A stretch of DNA of 59,946 nt from an archaeon (lineage in GTDB: Archaea; Thermoproteota; Nitrososphaeria; Nitrososphaerales; UBA183): NCBI GenBank assembly GCA_021807225.1, contig JAKAPI010000003.1:1-59946 (forward strand). The letters run 5' to 3'. The stretch's first letter is position 1; the number at the start of each line of letters is the position of its first letter. A program made the translations under genes and the position numbers. Shown here piece after piece: positions 16,172-25,338 of this stretch. The notes under the pieces are model-generated. The model was not told the origin of the DNA. It saw only the letters and a list, made by a program, of their open reading frames with translations, and made no database searches.

Positions 16172-18192
16172 TCATACGGGAGCTCGAGCTGAGGAACTTC
16201 AGGAGCCACGGGCACTCCGTCGTCCGGTTCCCCGAGGGCAGGACGCTGCTCGAAGGGGACATCGGATCGGGCAAGTCCAGCGTGCTGATGGGGGTCGAGT
16301 TTGCGTTGTTCGGCCTTGGGTCGGAGTCGGGGAACGCCATGCTCAAGCTGGGTGCGGACGAGGGGGAGGTGCGGATGGTCTTCGATGTGGACGGCTCGGA
16401 GTACGAGGTGAAGCGGAGGCTTCAGAGGAGGGCCGGGCGCGTGCAGCAAGTAGACGGGGAGCTCAGGACCCCGGCGGAGAACCTGAACCTCTCCCCCAGC
16501 GAGCTCAAAGAGAAGGTGTTGGAGGTCCTCGAGTTCAACGAGGCGCCTGACCCCAAGGCCCAAAGCTGGATCTACAGGTACGCCGTGTACACCCCTCAGG
16601 AAGAGATGAAGAGCATACTGGTGCTGGCCCCTGACCAGAGGCTCCAGATACTCAGGCGGGCGTTCAGAGTAGAGGACTACAAGACGGCGACCAGCAACGC
16701 CGAGGAAGCGGCGCGCGCCCTGCGACTCGAAGCGGCCAAGCTCGAAGGGATGTCGATGGGAGTGGAGGACCTCAGGGCCCAGACCGAGCGACTGCTGCAG
16801 GAAGAGGAGAGGCACAGGGGCGAGCTGGCGGGGTTCGAGGCCGAGGAGGAGAAGGGGGAGGAGCAGGCACGGGCACTCAAGGCAGAGCTGGGGGAGGCGC
16901 AGAAGCGCGAGCTGGACCTTCAGAGCACCAAGACAGAGAGGGAGTACTACGAGCGGCTCGGGTCGGAGGCCTCGAAAGATGCGGCCGAACTGGCCGGCGA
17001 AATCAAGGACCTCCAGGGGAGGCTGAAGAAGACAGAGGCAGCCGTCGATGAGGCCGGCAGCAGGAAGGCGCCGACCACGATCCCCCTGGCTGAGCTCAAG
17101 CGGAGGGAGCGGAGCCTGGACGCCAGGGTGAAGAAGCTTGAAGGGCTGAAGGGAGCGACCGAAGGCAAGCTGTCAGAGTATCGGTCGATGACCGAGGAGG
17201 GAGTCTGCCCGGTGTGCGAGCGGCCGGTCGAGGCGCACGACTTCGACGAGAAGCGGTCAAGGAAGGAGGCTGAGAGGGAACACATCAACAAGGAGCTCGC
17301 CGAGGCCGAGTCTGAGCTCGAGGGGCTAAGAAAGAAGGTCGAGGAGACGGTGGAGTTCCAGGAGGCGAGGAAGGAGCTCGCCGCGGGCAGGTCGGAGGCG
17401 TCTCGCCTGAAGGACGAAGTGGACAGGAAGGAGGTCGCGATGAAGAAGCTCGAGAAGAGGGTCGCCTTCGCCAAAGACAGCCTGAAGCAGATCGGCGTGC
17501 AGACGAAGGTTCTGGAGGGGGTGGTGCAGCAGAAGAAGGTCACGGAGAAGAAGCTCGACCAGACCGAGGTAATCCTCCGGCGGGTGAGGGAGGGCCTCGT
17601 AAAGGCGAAGGAGAGGCTCGAAGGGGTCCAGAAGAGGCAGACGGAGATCGCCATCCAGATAGTGGCCAAGGAAGACGCCTCGAACAGGGGGAGGAAGCTG
17701 AAAGAGAGGGAGATCTGGCTCACGGACTACTTCGTGCCGACGGTCAGGACTATTGAGAAGTCGGTGCTCGCCACGATCAACCAGGAGTTCGACTCGATGT
17801 TCAAGCGGTGGTTCGCGATGCTTGTCGCCGACCCCGAGAAGGAGGTCAGCGTCGACGAGGACTTCACCCCCACTGTGACGCAGGGCGGGTATGAGCAGGA
17901 TGTGAAATACCTGAGCGGGGGGGAGCGGACCAGCGTGGCCCTCGCCTATCGCCTCGCCCTCAACGTCCTCGCCCAGCGGGTTTCGGCGGGGATGAAGTCG
18001 AACCTGCTCATCCTCGACGAGCCTACCGATGGGTTCAGCAGGGAGCAGCTGGGGAGCGTCCGAGAAGTGTTGGACGAAGTAGCCTGCCCCCAGGTGATCA
18101 TAGTGTCCCATGACAAGGAGCTCGAGAGCTTCGCGGACCAGATATTCCGGGTCGTGAAGTCCGGAGACGAGTCGTCGATCGCGGCGCCCTGA
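16168..18192 (+). CDS. rad50: DNA repair ATPase Rad50
   Basis: SMC-like ATPase that tethers DNA ends with Mre11. Walker A is GDIGSGKSS (about residue 30), the zinc hook CPVC is at about residue 346 between two coiled-coil arms, the ABC signature is LSGGERTS (about 581), and Walker B is LLILDEPT (about 613) followed by a VSHD switch. At 674 residues the coiled coils are short compared with the roughly 880 residues of Pyrococcus Rad50. The TTG start overlaps the mre11 stop. Confidence 0.94.
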   Translation: MIIRELELRNFRSHGHSVVRFPEGRTLLEGDIGSGKSSVLMGVEFALFGLGSESGNAMLKLGADEGEVRMVFDVDGSEYEVKRRLQRRAGRVQQVDGELRTPAENLNLSPSELKEKVLEVLEFNEAPDPKAQSWIYRYAVYTPQEEMKSILVLAPDQRLQILRRAFRVEDYKTATSNAEEAARALRLEAAKLEGMSMGVEDLRAQTERLLQEEERHRGELAGFEAEEEKGEEQARALKAELGEAQKRELDLQSTKTEREYYERLGSEASKDAAELAGEIKDLQGRLKKTEAAVDEAGSRKAPTTIPLAELKRRERSLDARVKKLEGLKGATEGKLSEYRSMTEEGVCPVCERPVEAHDFDEKRSRKEAEREHINKELAEAESELEGLRKKVEETVEFQEARKELAAGRSEASRLKDEVDRKEVAMKKLEKRVAFAKDSLKQIGVQTKVLEGVVQQKKVTEKKLDQTEVILRRVREGLVKAKERLEGVQKRQTEIAIQIVAKEDASNRGRKLKEREIWLTDYFVPTVRTIEKSVLATINQEFDSMFKRWFAMLVADPEKEVSVDEDFTPTVTQGGYEQDVKYLSGGERTSVALAYRLALNVLAQRVSAGMKSNLLILDEPTDGFSREQLGSVREVLDEVACPQVIIVSHDKELESFADQIFRVVKSGDESSIAAP

Positions 18193-18240
18193 GTCGCCTG
18201 CCGGCACCGAGTTTAAGAGCTGAAGGGGGCCGGAAGGCCC

Positions 18241-19557
18241 GTGCCGCGGAAGATAACGTGGCTGTCCAACGTGATGGAGGCCTCGGTGACCGGCCTCGAG
18301 GACGACGTCGCCAGGTCCATCGAGGTAGTGGAGACACCGCCTGCGTGGATGTGCCTCGCGTGCCGAGGGGCGAAGCTGCTCTGCGGGAAGCCGAGGTGCC
18401 CCATCATAGTGAAGGCCCAGGCGATGGCGAAGCAGGGTGACGCCCTGGAGACAAGCGAAATCCAGGGCTCCTCGCCGCCAGGGGTGTTCGTCGGAAGGCT
18501 GGGGTACCCCAAGGTCTCCATCGGTCCGATGGTCCCGCCGCAGTTCGGCGACACTGCGATCCTGGACACGCCGGAAGAGTGGCTTGGACGGCCGGTGGAA
18601 CAGATCGTCGGCTACCGGTATTCGCTCGTGAGGGGGAACTCGAGGGCCAAGGTGGAGGACGCCAGGGACCCGGGGCGGATGCTCGCCTCCCTGCAGGAGC
18701 TGGCGATGGCGTCGAGGCCTGTGGACACCGAGCTGAAGCTGACGAAGGCCCCGCGCAAGATACTCACGCTCAGCGAAGACACCCAGCCCTACGGCCCTTC
18801 GGGGCCCCTCGACCACTTCCGAATCGACAACCCCTCCGTCGACCGGAGGGTCCAGACGGCCTACTACGACCGGGACCTGGACGCCGCGGGGGCTGTGGGC
18901 GACCTCTACAGGAAGGGGGTCCTGGTCACGCGGATCCAGAAGGCGTTCTCGCTCGGGATGTTCGGGGCCGGGCCGAGACGCAGGATAGTCCCGACGAGAT
19001 GGAGCATAACGGCGGTTGACAGCGCCATCAGCCAGGAGCTGGTAGAGAAGGTCAAACACCATCCGACCATCGACGAGTACAGGGTGTACAGCTTCGGGGT
19101 CTACGACAACCAGTACGTCGCGATGCTCCTCCCCGAGCCGTGGAGGTTCGAGTGGATAGAAGCCTGGTTCCCCAATACGACCTGGAACCAGTTCACCACC
19201 ACTCCGTATATGATCGGGGACTACGAGGAGTACTTTGGGAGGACGAAGTACGCCAGGGTCGGGGGGTGCTACTACTCGACCCGCCTCGCGGTCACCGAAG
19301 CCCTGGACAGGGAGAGGAGGCAGGCTGCGGCGGTGGTGCTCCGGGAGACGTATCCCGGTTTCATCATGCCCCTCGGGGTCTGGAACGTCAGGGAGAGCAT
19401 AAGGCAGCTGATGAAGCAGCCCTTCGAAAGACACGACACGTTCGCTGGCGCCCTCGGCTCGGCGCTCTCGAAGATGAGGATCGGAAGGTCGAAGTGGACG
19501 AGGGAGAGCGTCCTATTCTCGAGGGAGCTCACCCAGACCAAGATCACGAAGTTCTGA
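18241..19557 (+). CDS. nreA: Nre-family DNA repair protein (NreA-like)
   Basis: Nre proteins act in repair of DNA damage in Haloferax and bind PCNA. The 438 residues begin with the family zinc site (MCLACRGAKLLCG then CP), followed by the conserved FVGRLGYPKVSIGPMVPP block and long helical regions, and end with QTKITKF, similar to the C-terminal PCNA-interacting peptide of NreA. GTG 18241 lies about 27 nt from GAGTTTAAGAG, so it is probably leaderless. It directly follows mre11-rad50, in keeping with a repair locus. Confidence 0.9.
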   Translation: MPRKITWLSNVMEASVTGLEDDVARSIEVVETPPAWMCLACRGAKLLCGKPRCPIIVKAQAMAKQGDALETSEIQGSSPPGVFVGRLGYPKVSIGPMVPPQFGDTAILDTPEEWLGRPVEQIVGYRYSLVRGNSRAKVEDARDPGRMLASLQELAMASRPVDTELKLTKAPRKILTLSEDTQPYGPSGPLDHFRIDNPSVDRRVQTAYYDRDLDAAGAVGDLYRKGVLVTRIQKAFSLGMFGAGPRRRIVPTRWSITAVDSAISQELVEKVKHHPTIDEYRVYSFGVYDNQYVAMLLPEPWRFEWIEAWFPNTTWNQFTTTPYMIGDYEEYFGRTKYARVGGCYYSTRLAVTEALDRERRQAAAVVLRETYPGFIMPLGVWNVRESIRQLMKQPFERHDTFAGALGSALSKMRIGRSKWTRESVLFSRELTQTKITKF

Positions 19558-19607
19558 GCAAGGGGCCCCGCGCATTCTTAAAGCGCGGAGCAATGGACGA
19601 ATTGCCG

Positions 19608-20306
19608 ATGACGAGGAAGCTGTTCTGGGAGGACATGTATCTGAAGGAGTTCGATGCCCGGGTCGTCTCGGCGGATGCCTCCAGACTCGTACTCGACCAG
19701 ACGGCGTTCAATCCGAGGGGAGGAGGGCTCGTATCAGATGTAGGAACCATCGACAGCGTCGAAGTGGCCGAGGTCGTAAAGGAGGGCGACGAGATAATCC
19801 ACGTCATGAGGGGGGAGGGGAGCTGGGCGCCGGGACAGCATGTCCACGGCGTCCTCGACTGGGAGAAGAGGCACAGGATCATGAGGATGCACACGGCCGC
19901 CCACCTGCTGAGCGCTGTGGTGAACTCGGAGACAGGGGCGCTCATAACGGGAAACCAGATCAGCCCGGACGAGTCTCGGGTAGATTTCAACCTGGAGAAC
20001 TTCGACAAGGAGAAGATGTCGGCCTACGTCGACAGGGTGAACCGGGAGGCGGGGAGAGGGCTCGAGGTCACTACCTTCTTCATGAAGAGGGAGGAAGCCC
20101 TGTCGAACCCGGGCTTCGTGAAGCTCGCGAACGCCATGCCGCCCACGCTCGCTGAGCTGCGGATAGTGAAGATCGGTGACGCCGACACCCAGGCGGACGG
20201 CGGAGTCCATGTGGCAAACACGAAAGAAGTCGGGACTGTGATGAGCCTGGGAACCGAGAACAAAGGGAAGAGCAACAGAAGGCTCCACTTCACAGTCAGG
20301 CCGTAG
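19608..20306 (+). CDS. AlaX-type trans-editing hydrolase for mischarged tRNA-Ala
   Basis: Free-standing homologue of the AlaRS editing domain, which removes Ser or Gly from tRNA-Ala. The 232 residues (AlaX-M size) have an N-terminal barrel (GGGLVSDVG), the zinc pair HTAAH, and the C-terminal block ADGGVHVANTKEVG. Many relatives have Cys in place of this Asp as a zinc ligand (CGGTHV). ATG 19608 yields MTRKLFWEDMYLKEF, the usual beginning, and is 30 nt from CATTCTTAAAG; ATG 19593 is the alternative. Confidence 0.88.
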   Translation: MTRKLFWEDMYLKEFDARVVSADASRLVLDQTAFNPRGGGLVSDVGTIDSVEVAEVVKEGDEIIHVMRGEGSWAPGQHVHGVLDWEKRHRIMRMHTAAHLLSAVVNSETGALITGNQISPDESRVDFNLENFDKEKMSAYVDRVNREAGRGLEVTTFFMKREEALSNPGFVKLANAMPPTLAELRIVKIGDADTQADGGVHVANTKEVGTVMSLGTENKGKSNRRLHFTVRP

Positions 20307-20326
20307 GCGCGACCCCGCCTAGAGAG

Positions 20327-20503
20327 CTACCTTCTCCGTGCTACCCAGAGCGGCATCCTCTTTGCCGTGCAGTTGCCGCAGTAGGTCTTCATAGCCCTGC
20401 TAGTTTCATCGAAGATGGTAGTAGAATGCGACATACACACTTGGACTCCGCACTCCGCACATGAAGCAACAGCGTGACCCTTGCAGACCGAACATCTTGC
20501 CAT
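20327..20503 (-). CDS. Small B-box-like zinc-finger protein
   Basis: 58 residues with four metal-binding pairs: CSVC, CAEC, CMSH and CGNC, close to a B-box or treble-clef arrangement, and a basic C-terminus (WVARRR). GGGGGTG lies 5 nt before ATG 20503, so this start is preferred over an upstream ATG at 20545. No function can be assigned; protein-protein or nucleic-acid binding is likely. It sits on the edge of the less GC-rich island with the transposase remnant. Confidence 0.6.
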   Translation of the reverse strand: MARCSVCKGHAVASCAECGVQVCMSHSTTIFDETSRAMKTYCGNCTAKRMPLWVARRR

Positions 20504-20753
20504 TCGTTCACCCCCAATTTTCTCTGCGACGTACGCTGCACACACCGAAACAACTTCGAACTCGCTGAGTTCTTGGCCGTCCGGCGAAGTACAGGTAAGA
20601 CGCAGGGCTAATGGTGCTCGGCTCCCTAATAAAGAGGACGGCTAGAGTGGGGTTCTGGTAACTCTGCGTCGGAATGTTTGCGGTGGTAACTTTCGTCGGG
20701 TGCCCCTTCGCCAACTCCCTCACCTTGTGTGGGTATGGCTTCGTGATTAGTAG

Positions 20754-20966
20754 GATTCTTCCGTCGAGAAAGTCATGCGCGGGCTGAAGAGGATGGACAC
20801 CCCAATCCTGCAGGAAGTCCAAGTCTATCACAACTTCATCCGACCGCACGAAGGGTTAAGCGGAGATACACCCGCAGACCGCGCCGGAATCGGGGTCAAG
20901 GGAGAGAACAGGTGGATAACGCTAATACAGAACGCAGTGAGAGCCTCACCGACCACAGACGAGTAG
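20754..20966 (+). pseudogene. C-terminal remnant of a DDE transposase
   Basis: About 70 codons match the end of archaeal insertion-sequence transposases: KVMRGLKRMDTPILQ, then YHNFIRPHEGL and TPADRAGI, then GENRW.TLIQNA. A TAG at 20751 closes the frame upstream, and the catalytic DDE core is missing from the window, so this is a relic. No terminal repeats could be identified. The 250 nt upstream (20504-20753) contain no gene I can support. Confidence 0.75.
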
Positions 20967-21012
20967 CAACAACCTCGTTTTCGATTCGCTGATAGTCTCC
21001 GCGCTTGCTCTC

Positions 21013-21387
21013 GTGGTTGCTGTCCTCGGGATGGTCTTGCAATACCTCGACTTCTTCGAGAGGATGAGAGAGAAAGAACCGCCCGTAAGTCTCGAAATGT
21101 TCAACGAGAACCTGAAGATTCCTTTCGAGACATGGTGGACAATCCGGGTCAGAGGAAACAAAGCCTTGGAGCGGTGCAGGGTCAATTTGGATGGCGCCCC
21201 GCTCTACATATTTGAGAATAGGACAGTCGTAAAGACGGAAGCACCCTTGCTGAAGGGCGGGGGTCTCAACTTCAGAATACCCTCTCCTTCGGAATCAATC
21301 TCGTCCAATTCGACAGTATCCGTTCTGGATGGAGACAAGACGATTAGAGAACGCAAGTGGAGTGACATTCCCCATACCAAACCATAG
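21013..21387 (+). pseudogene. Membrane-anchored protein, probably N-terminally truncated
   Basis: Coding sense continues upstream of the first start codon (GTG 21013): the codons from about 20962 encode SSNNLVFDSLIVSALALVV, half of a single transmembrane helix that ends VVAVLGMVLQYLDFF. No ATG, GTG or TTG precedes it before the stop at 20938, where the transposase remnant ends. The gene therefore seems to have lost its start, perhaps by insertion-sequence activity. The soluble part (about 100 residues, beta-rich) belongs to no family I recognise. Confidence 0.45.
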
Positions 21388-21441
21388 CCTCGTCCGACGA
21401 CGGTTAACAGGGAGACGAGTCCGCCATCAAGTTAACCGAAC

Positions 21442-21762
21442 CTAAAATGGGAGCTTGACTTCGCCCGGGAAGACGGGGACACCCTTGAGTTCGAGGACCC
21501 GAGCGCACTCTGCCGCCTTCGAGCTCGTGGTCCAAGCGCTCATCGCTTTGGAGTTACCGTCGGCGTCGCAGATCACGAGCGCCGCGGTGTCGTTCTTCCC
21601 CGGCACCACTTTGTGCATCATCTCTTCCCCTACCGGGGTCCACTCCTTCACGCCAAGCTTCAGCAGGAGCATCGGGTAGCTCGGGCCGGCGACCTCCTGG
21701 AGCGCCGCCAGGGCCCGGTTCACCCTCTTCCTCCCCTCCTGGACAGCTGCGTAGTAATCCAT
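21442..21762 (-). CDS. Conserved-looking cytosolic protein of unknown function
   Basis: 106 residues, alpha/beta, with an N-terminal helix and two stretches around GEEMMHKVVPGKNDTAALVICD and GVPVFPGEVKLPF; no known motif. It ends an operon that begins with the EamA transporter, whose stop codon is 1 nt upstream of this ATG. The tight spacing suggests a linked function, possibly handling the exported compound, but that is inference. Confidence 0.6.
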   Translation of the reverse strand: MDYYAAVQEGRKRVNRALAALQEVAGPSYPMLLLKLGVKEWTPVGEEMMHKVVPGKNDTAALVICDADGNSKAMSAWTTSSKAAECARVLELKGVPVFPGEVKLPF

Positions 21763-21763
21763 C

Positions 21764-22648
21764 CTAGCTCCCCAGATACAGCAGAGTGAAGACGCCGAGG
21801 AGAGAAAGGGCTACCCCGATTATCTGGTTGGGCTCGAGCCTTTCCTTCAGCAGCGCCAGGCCAAAGCTAGCCGCGACCGCTCCCCCCATCCCGGATATCG
21901 CTGTCACGACAGGGAGCGAGCCACCGGGCGCCGAGATGCCGTAGGTCAGCGTGACGAAGCCAATGGCTTCCAGGACCCCGATCAGGGCAAGCCCTTTCGA
22001 GAAGACCGCCCTGGAGGGACGGACCTCCTGTTTGAGCGCCGGGGCAAGGAGGACCCCCATCGAGATCCCCACCACCCGGAGGACCAGCACGGGGACCACT
22101 ACGCTCACCATGGGGGCGGCGTAGCCCACCCCGACGTACACCGCACCGAAGAAGACTGCGGCAAGCAGAGCGGAGGTAAAACCTGCGGTCAGGTTAGGGG
22201 CCCGGCCGGAGACCGACTGCCTCAGTTCCGAAAGCCTGGCAGAAGTGAGAATCACGCCGATGATGATGCCGGCTATGGCGAGGGCCTGGATGGGCGAGAG
22301 GAAGGCCCCCAGCAGGACGATGGAGAGCGCAGCGGTGATCGCCGGATACGTGTAGGCAACGGGCGCGACCACCGAGACGACTCCCTTGTGGAACGCGCGG
22401 TAGAGGAATGTGAAAGCCACGAAGTTCAGCACCCCCGCGACGGCGAGCACAAGCAGAGGGACGAGGGGGGCGACGAAGTTCGGGCTGACGAGCGGCGTCA
22501 TCGGGACTAGGACGACCAGTGTGAAGAGCATCGAGTAGACGATTGTCTTGTAGTAGCCTATCCTCTCTGACTGGCTCCTCGACGTGAAGTCGGCGGTCCC
22601 CCAGCAGAGGGCAGTCACCAGGCCAGCGAATACGGACTGGTACACCAA
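21764..22648 (-). CDS. EamA/DMT-family transporter
   Basis: 294 residues with about ten hydrophobic helices in two EamA repeats (WGTADFTSRSQ near the N-terminus; GFVTLTYGISAPGGSLPVVTAI in the second repeat) and the family ending LLKERL.P.Q..G..L...G. DMT proteins export metabolites or amino acids; the substrate cannot be read. The start is TTG 22648 or GTG 22645; a TATA-like element shared with the divergent F420-type gene lies about 30 nt upstream. Confidence 0.88.
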   Translation of the reverse strand: MVYQSVFAGLVTALCWGTADFTSRSQSERIGYYKTIVYSMLFTLVVLVPMTPLVSPNFVAPLVPLLVLAVAGVLNFVAFTFLYRAFHKGVVSVVAPVAYTYPAITAALSIVLLGAFLSPIQALAIAGIIIGVILTSARLSELRQSVSGRAPNLTAGFTSALLAAVFFGAVYVGVGYAAPMVSVVVPVLVLRVVGISMGVLLAPALKQEVRPSRAVFSKGLALIGVLEAIGFVTLTYGISAPGGSLPVVTAISGMGGAVAASFGLALLKERLEPNQIIGVALSLLGVFTLLYLGS

Positions 22649-22674
22649 GTGTTCTGGTTACATCCCCCCTGGTT

Positions 22675-22686
22675 CGGCTTTAAGAG
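22675..22686. promoter_or_regulatory. Shared TATA-like element of a divergent gene pair
   Basis: CGGCTTTAAGAG reads as a TATA box on both strands: its centre is about 28 nt before ATG 22711 (plus) and about 34 nt before TTG 22648 (minus). One or two initiation complexes may compete for it. Confidence 0.45.
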
Positions 22687-22710
22687 GCGTGCTGATGGCA
22701 GCCGGACAGA

Positions 22711-23718
22711 ATGAAGATAGACGCCGAGGTCGCCGTGAGCGACCCCGCGGAGTCTGCAGAGCTTGCCAGGAAGGCCGAAGAGTTCGGGTTCGACTGTTTC
22801 TGGGTCAACGAGACCAAGCACGACCCCTTCGTGCAGCTGGCGATAGCCGCGAGCTCGACCAAGAAGATTCAGGTGGGGTCGTCGATTGCGGTCGCCTTCT
22901 CAAGGAGTCCCACCAGCCTGGCATACTCTTCGTGGGACCTCCAGAGTCTCTCGAAGGGAAGGATGATCCTCGGGCTCGGGAGCCAGGTGAAGGGGCACAT
23001 CGAACGAAGGTTCGGGATGAAGTGGGACCCTCCGGCGCCTAAGATGAGAGACGAAGTCCTCGCCATCAGAGCCGTCTGGAAGGCCTGGCAGGATGGGGCG
23101 AGACTCGCCTACGACGGAAGGTACTTCCATCTTGACCTGATGAGCCCGTTCTTCGACCCCGGCCCCATCCCCAACCCGAGAATCCCGATCTATGTCGCAG
23201 GCGTGAACCCGGGGATGTGTAGGGTCGCGGGAGAAGTCGCCGAAGGTCTCCATGTGCATCCGCTGCATACGGTAAGATACCTCAGGGAAGTCGTCATCCC
23301 GTCGGTGGAGGAAGGGGCAGCCAGGGCAAAGAGAAAGCGAGGGGAGGTCGCTGTTGCCGCCTCTATCTTCGTGGCCGCCGGGGACTCTGCGAAGGAGAGA
23401 GGAAACGTCAGGGAAGCGTACAGGGAACAGGTTGCGTTCTACGCTTCCACCAGGAGCTACAGGAAGGTGATGGAGCTCCACGGGTGGGGGGAAATCGCCG
23501 ACCGACTCCGCGGGCGCTCCATCAAGGGGGATTGGAAAGGGATGTCCTCGGAGATTCCAGATGAGGTCCTTGACGAGTTCGTGGTAGAAGGGACCTGGGA
23601 AGAGATCGGGAGCCTGATCACCGCCAGGTACGGCGGACTGGTCGACCGCGCGCGGCTATACCTCCCCTTCGACGGGGGACAGAGGTGGCGCGCCCTGGTC
23701 GCCGGGTTCAGAGCCTGA
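22711..23718 (+). CDS. F420-dependent luciferase-like (LLM) oxidoreductase
   Basis: 335-residue TIM-barrel enzyme of the bacterial-luciferase-like superfamily, most like the F420-dependent TIGR03617 type. Markers: FGFDCFWVNETKHDPFVQLA, GSSIAVAFSRSPTSLAYSSWDLQSLS (first part of the cofactor site), GRMILGLGSQV, and IPIYVAGVNPGMCRVAGEVAEGLHVHP. F420 use is inferred from family; the substrate is unknown. ATG 22711 is probably leaderless. The 3' end overlaps the opposite methyltransferase by 11 nt. Confidence 0.85.
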   Translation: MKIDAEVAVSDPAESAELARKAEEFGFDCFWVNETKHDPFVQLAIAASSTKKIQVGSSIAVAFSRSPTSLAYSSWDLQSLSKGRMILGLGSQVKGHIERRFGMKWDPPAPKMRDEVLAIRAVWKAWQDGARLAYDGRYFHLDLMSPFFDPGPIPNPRIPIYVAGVNPGMCRVAGEVAEGLHVHPLHTVRYLREVVIPSVEEGAARAKRKRGEVAVAASIFVAAGDSAKERGNVREAYREQVAFYASTRSYRKVMELHGWGEIADRLRGRSIKGDWKGMSSEIPDEVLDEFVVEGTWEEIGSLITARYGGLVDRARLYLPFDGGQRWRALVAGFRA

Positions 23719-24277
23719 CGCTAATCTCGACCGCATCCCCGGCGCCCGTCCCCCAGTTCGGCGGCGCTTCCCTGTAGGCGCTGGAGTACGCTCCGGAGCG
23801 CCTGACGTAGTCCAGGTAGGGCTTCATCTCACTCCCGAACGACTTGACATTGTCCGCCACCACGACGCTCCCCTTGTGCAGCAGGCGTTCGACGGACTTC
23901 AGGTAGGTCAGGTAGTCGACTTTGACCGCGTCCAGGAAGACCATATCGAACGAGCCGCCGAGGGTCGGGAGGACTTGCAGGGCGTCGCCGACGACGACTT
24001 CCACGCGGTCTGAGACCCCCGCCTTCGCAAAGTTGGAGCGGGCCAGCGCCGCCATGTCCTCGCTGATCTCTACGCATGTGACCTTCTCGCCTGCTTTCAG
24101 GTGCCTCGCCATCCTGATGGCGCTGTAGCCCACGTTGGTCCCCACCTCCAGGATTTTTGCTGGTCGGTGCTCTCTGATCACGTCGTCCAGAATCATCCCG
24201 CGCTTGGGACCGATGATCGGCCAACCCCGGCCCGGGGCGGCAGATTCGATCGAGGCCAGCACCTCCTCGGGCTTCAC
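23708..24277 (-). CDS. Catechol/caffeoyl-CoA O-methyltransferase-like SAM enzyme
   Basis: 189 residues of Rossmann methyltransferase. Motif I is ILEVGTNVGYSAIRMA, motif II CVEISEDMAALARSNF, and FLDAVKVDYLTYL followed by VVADNVK supplies the metal and catalytic residues of the COMT/CCoAOMT family. The acceptor is unknown, probably a phenolic or a small hydroxyl compound. GTG start at 24277; a TATA-like ACTAAAAGATT is shared with the divergent DUF59 gene. Confidence 0.87.
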   Translation of the reverse strand: MKPEEVLASIESAAPGRGWPIIGPKRGMILDDVIREHRPAKILEVGTNVGYSAIRMARHLKAGEKVTCVEISEDMAALARSNFAKAGVSDRVEVVVGDALQVLPTLGGSFDMVFLDAVKVDYLTYLKSVERLLHKGSVVVADNVKSFGSEMKPYLDYVRRSGAYSSAYREAPPNWGTGAGDAVEISVRL

Positions 24278-24369
24278 CCGACGCCGGCCACCTTCATGCG
24301 CTGTAAAGATGTCGGTCGGAGTCGGGGGACAATCTTTTAGTAGCGGAGACCAGAATTGACGGTCGTTTC

Positions 24370-24714
24370 ATGTCAGCCGATCAGGTCGATGTGAGGGAGG
24401 TCCAGAGGACGATTTCGAAAGTGGTGGACCCTGAAATCGGGATGCCCATAGTGGAGATGAACCTCATCGACAAGCTTGATATCAAGGACGGGGACGTCAA
24501 CGTGGAGTACCATGCTACGACCCAGTTCTGCCCGCCGGTGTTCGCCCTCAAGATTTCGCAGGACCTGAAGGACGGCCTGGCTCAGGTCAAGGGAGTGAAG
24601 TCGGTGAAGGTCGTCGTCACCGGACACTATTTCGCGGACGCCATCAACAGGCAGGTGAACAAGGCGGCGGCCGGTCCCGAAGCCTCGACGGCGCAGCAGA
24701 CCCAGAAGGCGTGA
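24370..24714 (+). CDS. MIP18/DUF59-family iron-sulfur assembly protein
   Basis: 114 residues of the PaaD/MIP18 fold: ISKVVDPEIGMPIVEMNLI at the start and a TTQFCPP loop containing the conserved Cys, then VKSVKVVVT. The family helps insert Fe-S clusters. The tail after about residue 95 is Ala/Gln-rich and not conserved. It is divergent from the O-methyltransferase and convergent (adjacent stops) with the DUF4443 regulator. Confidence 0.88.
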   Translation: MSADQVDVREVQRTISKVVDPEIGMPIVEMNLIDKLDIKDGDVNVEYHATTQFCPPVFALKISQDLKDGLAQVKGVKSVKVVVTGHYFADAINRQVNKAAAGPEASTAQQTQKA

Positions 24715-25338
24715 CTACAGCAGCGTCAGGGCTGCTGAAAGGGCACCCAGCTTGGCCGTCGTTTCATCCCTTGCCCCGCAGACGATGATGGCATCTCCGC
24801 TGCTGGGGCCGAACTCCCCACGGAGTGTTGACCATGTCTTGCTTGGAAAGTCCCTCTCACAGTCGGACGACTCTCCCGGCACGGTGAACTTTCCCCCTCT
24901 GTACACATAGGTCGTGGCTCCGTCTGCACCGAACCTGATGGCAGCGTCCCGCTGTTGGATTCCGCTTGAAACCGACCCCCCGGCCGACCTGACGAGGGTC
25001 CCGGCCTGCTTCTTCCCCAGGGTGAGCGTCGAACCCTGCAGGACCACTGGTGGGGTGAGCGCCTTCAGGATCGCCTGATTGGCGCGGATGCCGGCGTCGG
25101 CGAGCCGTATCCCGGCCGAGCCGATCTCGACCAGGTGGGCCCTTCGGAACTTCTTCAGTATCGTCCTCATGGAACCCTCCCCAAGGCCAGACTCGGCGGC
25201 CAGGGTCTGCCTTCCCATTGACTTCGAAGCACCAAGAGTCAGGAATGCGAGGAGCGTGTGCTCCCTGGTGAAGCCCGGGGACGGCCCCTGTTCCCGCCTT
25301 TCAACGGCCCTCAGCACTTCGTTGACCCCGGTCAACAT
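24715..25338 (-). CDS. DUF4443-type winged-helix transcription regulator
   Basis: 207 residues: an N-terminal winged helix (LAFLTLGASKSMGRQTLAAESGLGEGSMRTILKKF region, residues 28-62) and a C-terminal alpha/beta domain with a single Cys typical of DUF4443. These proteins often sit beside ECF transporter genes; here it is divergent from an ECF S-component, so it probably controls it. ATG 25338 is leaderless behind GGTTATAGAG and lies inside a palindrome, suggesting autoregulation. The ligand is unknown. Confidence 0.75.
   Translation of the reverse strand: MLTGVNEVLRAVERREQGPSPGFTREHTLLAFLTLGASKSMGRQTLAAESGLGEGSMRTILKKFRRAHLVEIGSAGIRLADAGIRANQAILKALTPPVVLQGSTLTLGKKQAGTLVRSAGGSVSSGIQQRDAAIRFGADGATTYVYRGGKFTVPGESSDCERDFPSKTWSTLRGEFGPSSGDAIIVCGARDETTAKLGALSAALTLL

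Noticed and set aside
20508..20849. Minus-strand frame of 113 codons over the transposase relic.
   Set aside because: Half is the antisense of the transposase fragment; the rest (LLITKPYPHKVRELA...) is protein-like but matches nothing and lacks a start or promoter.
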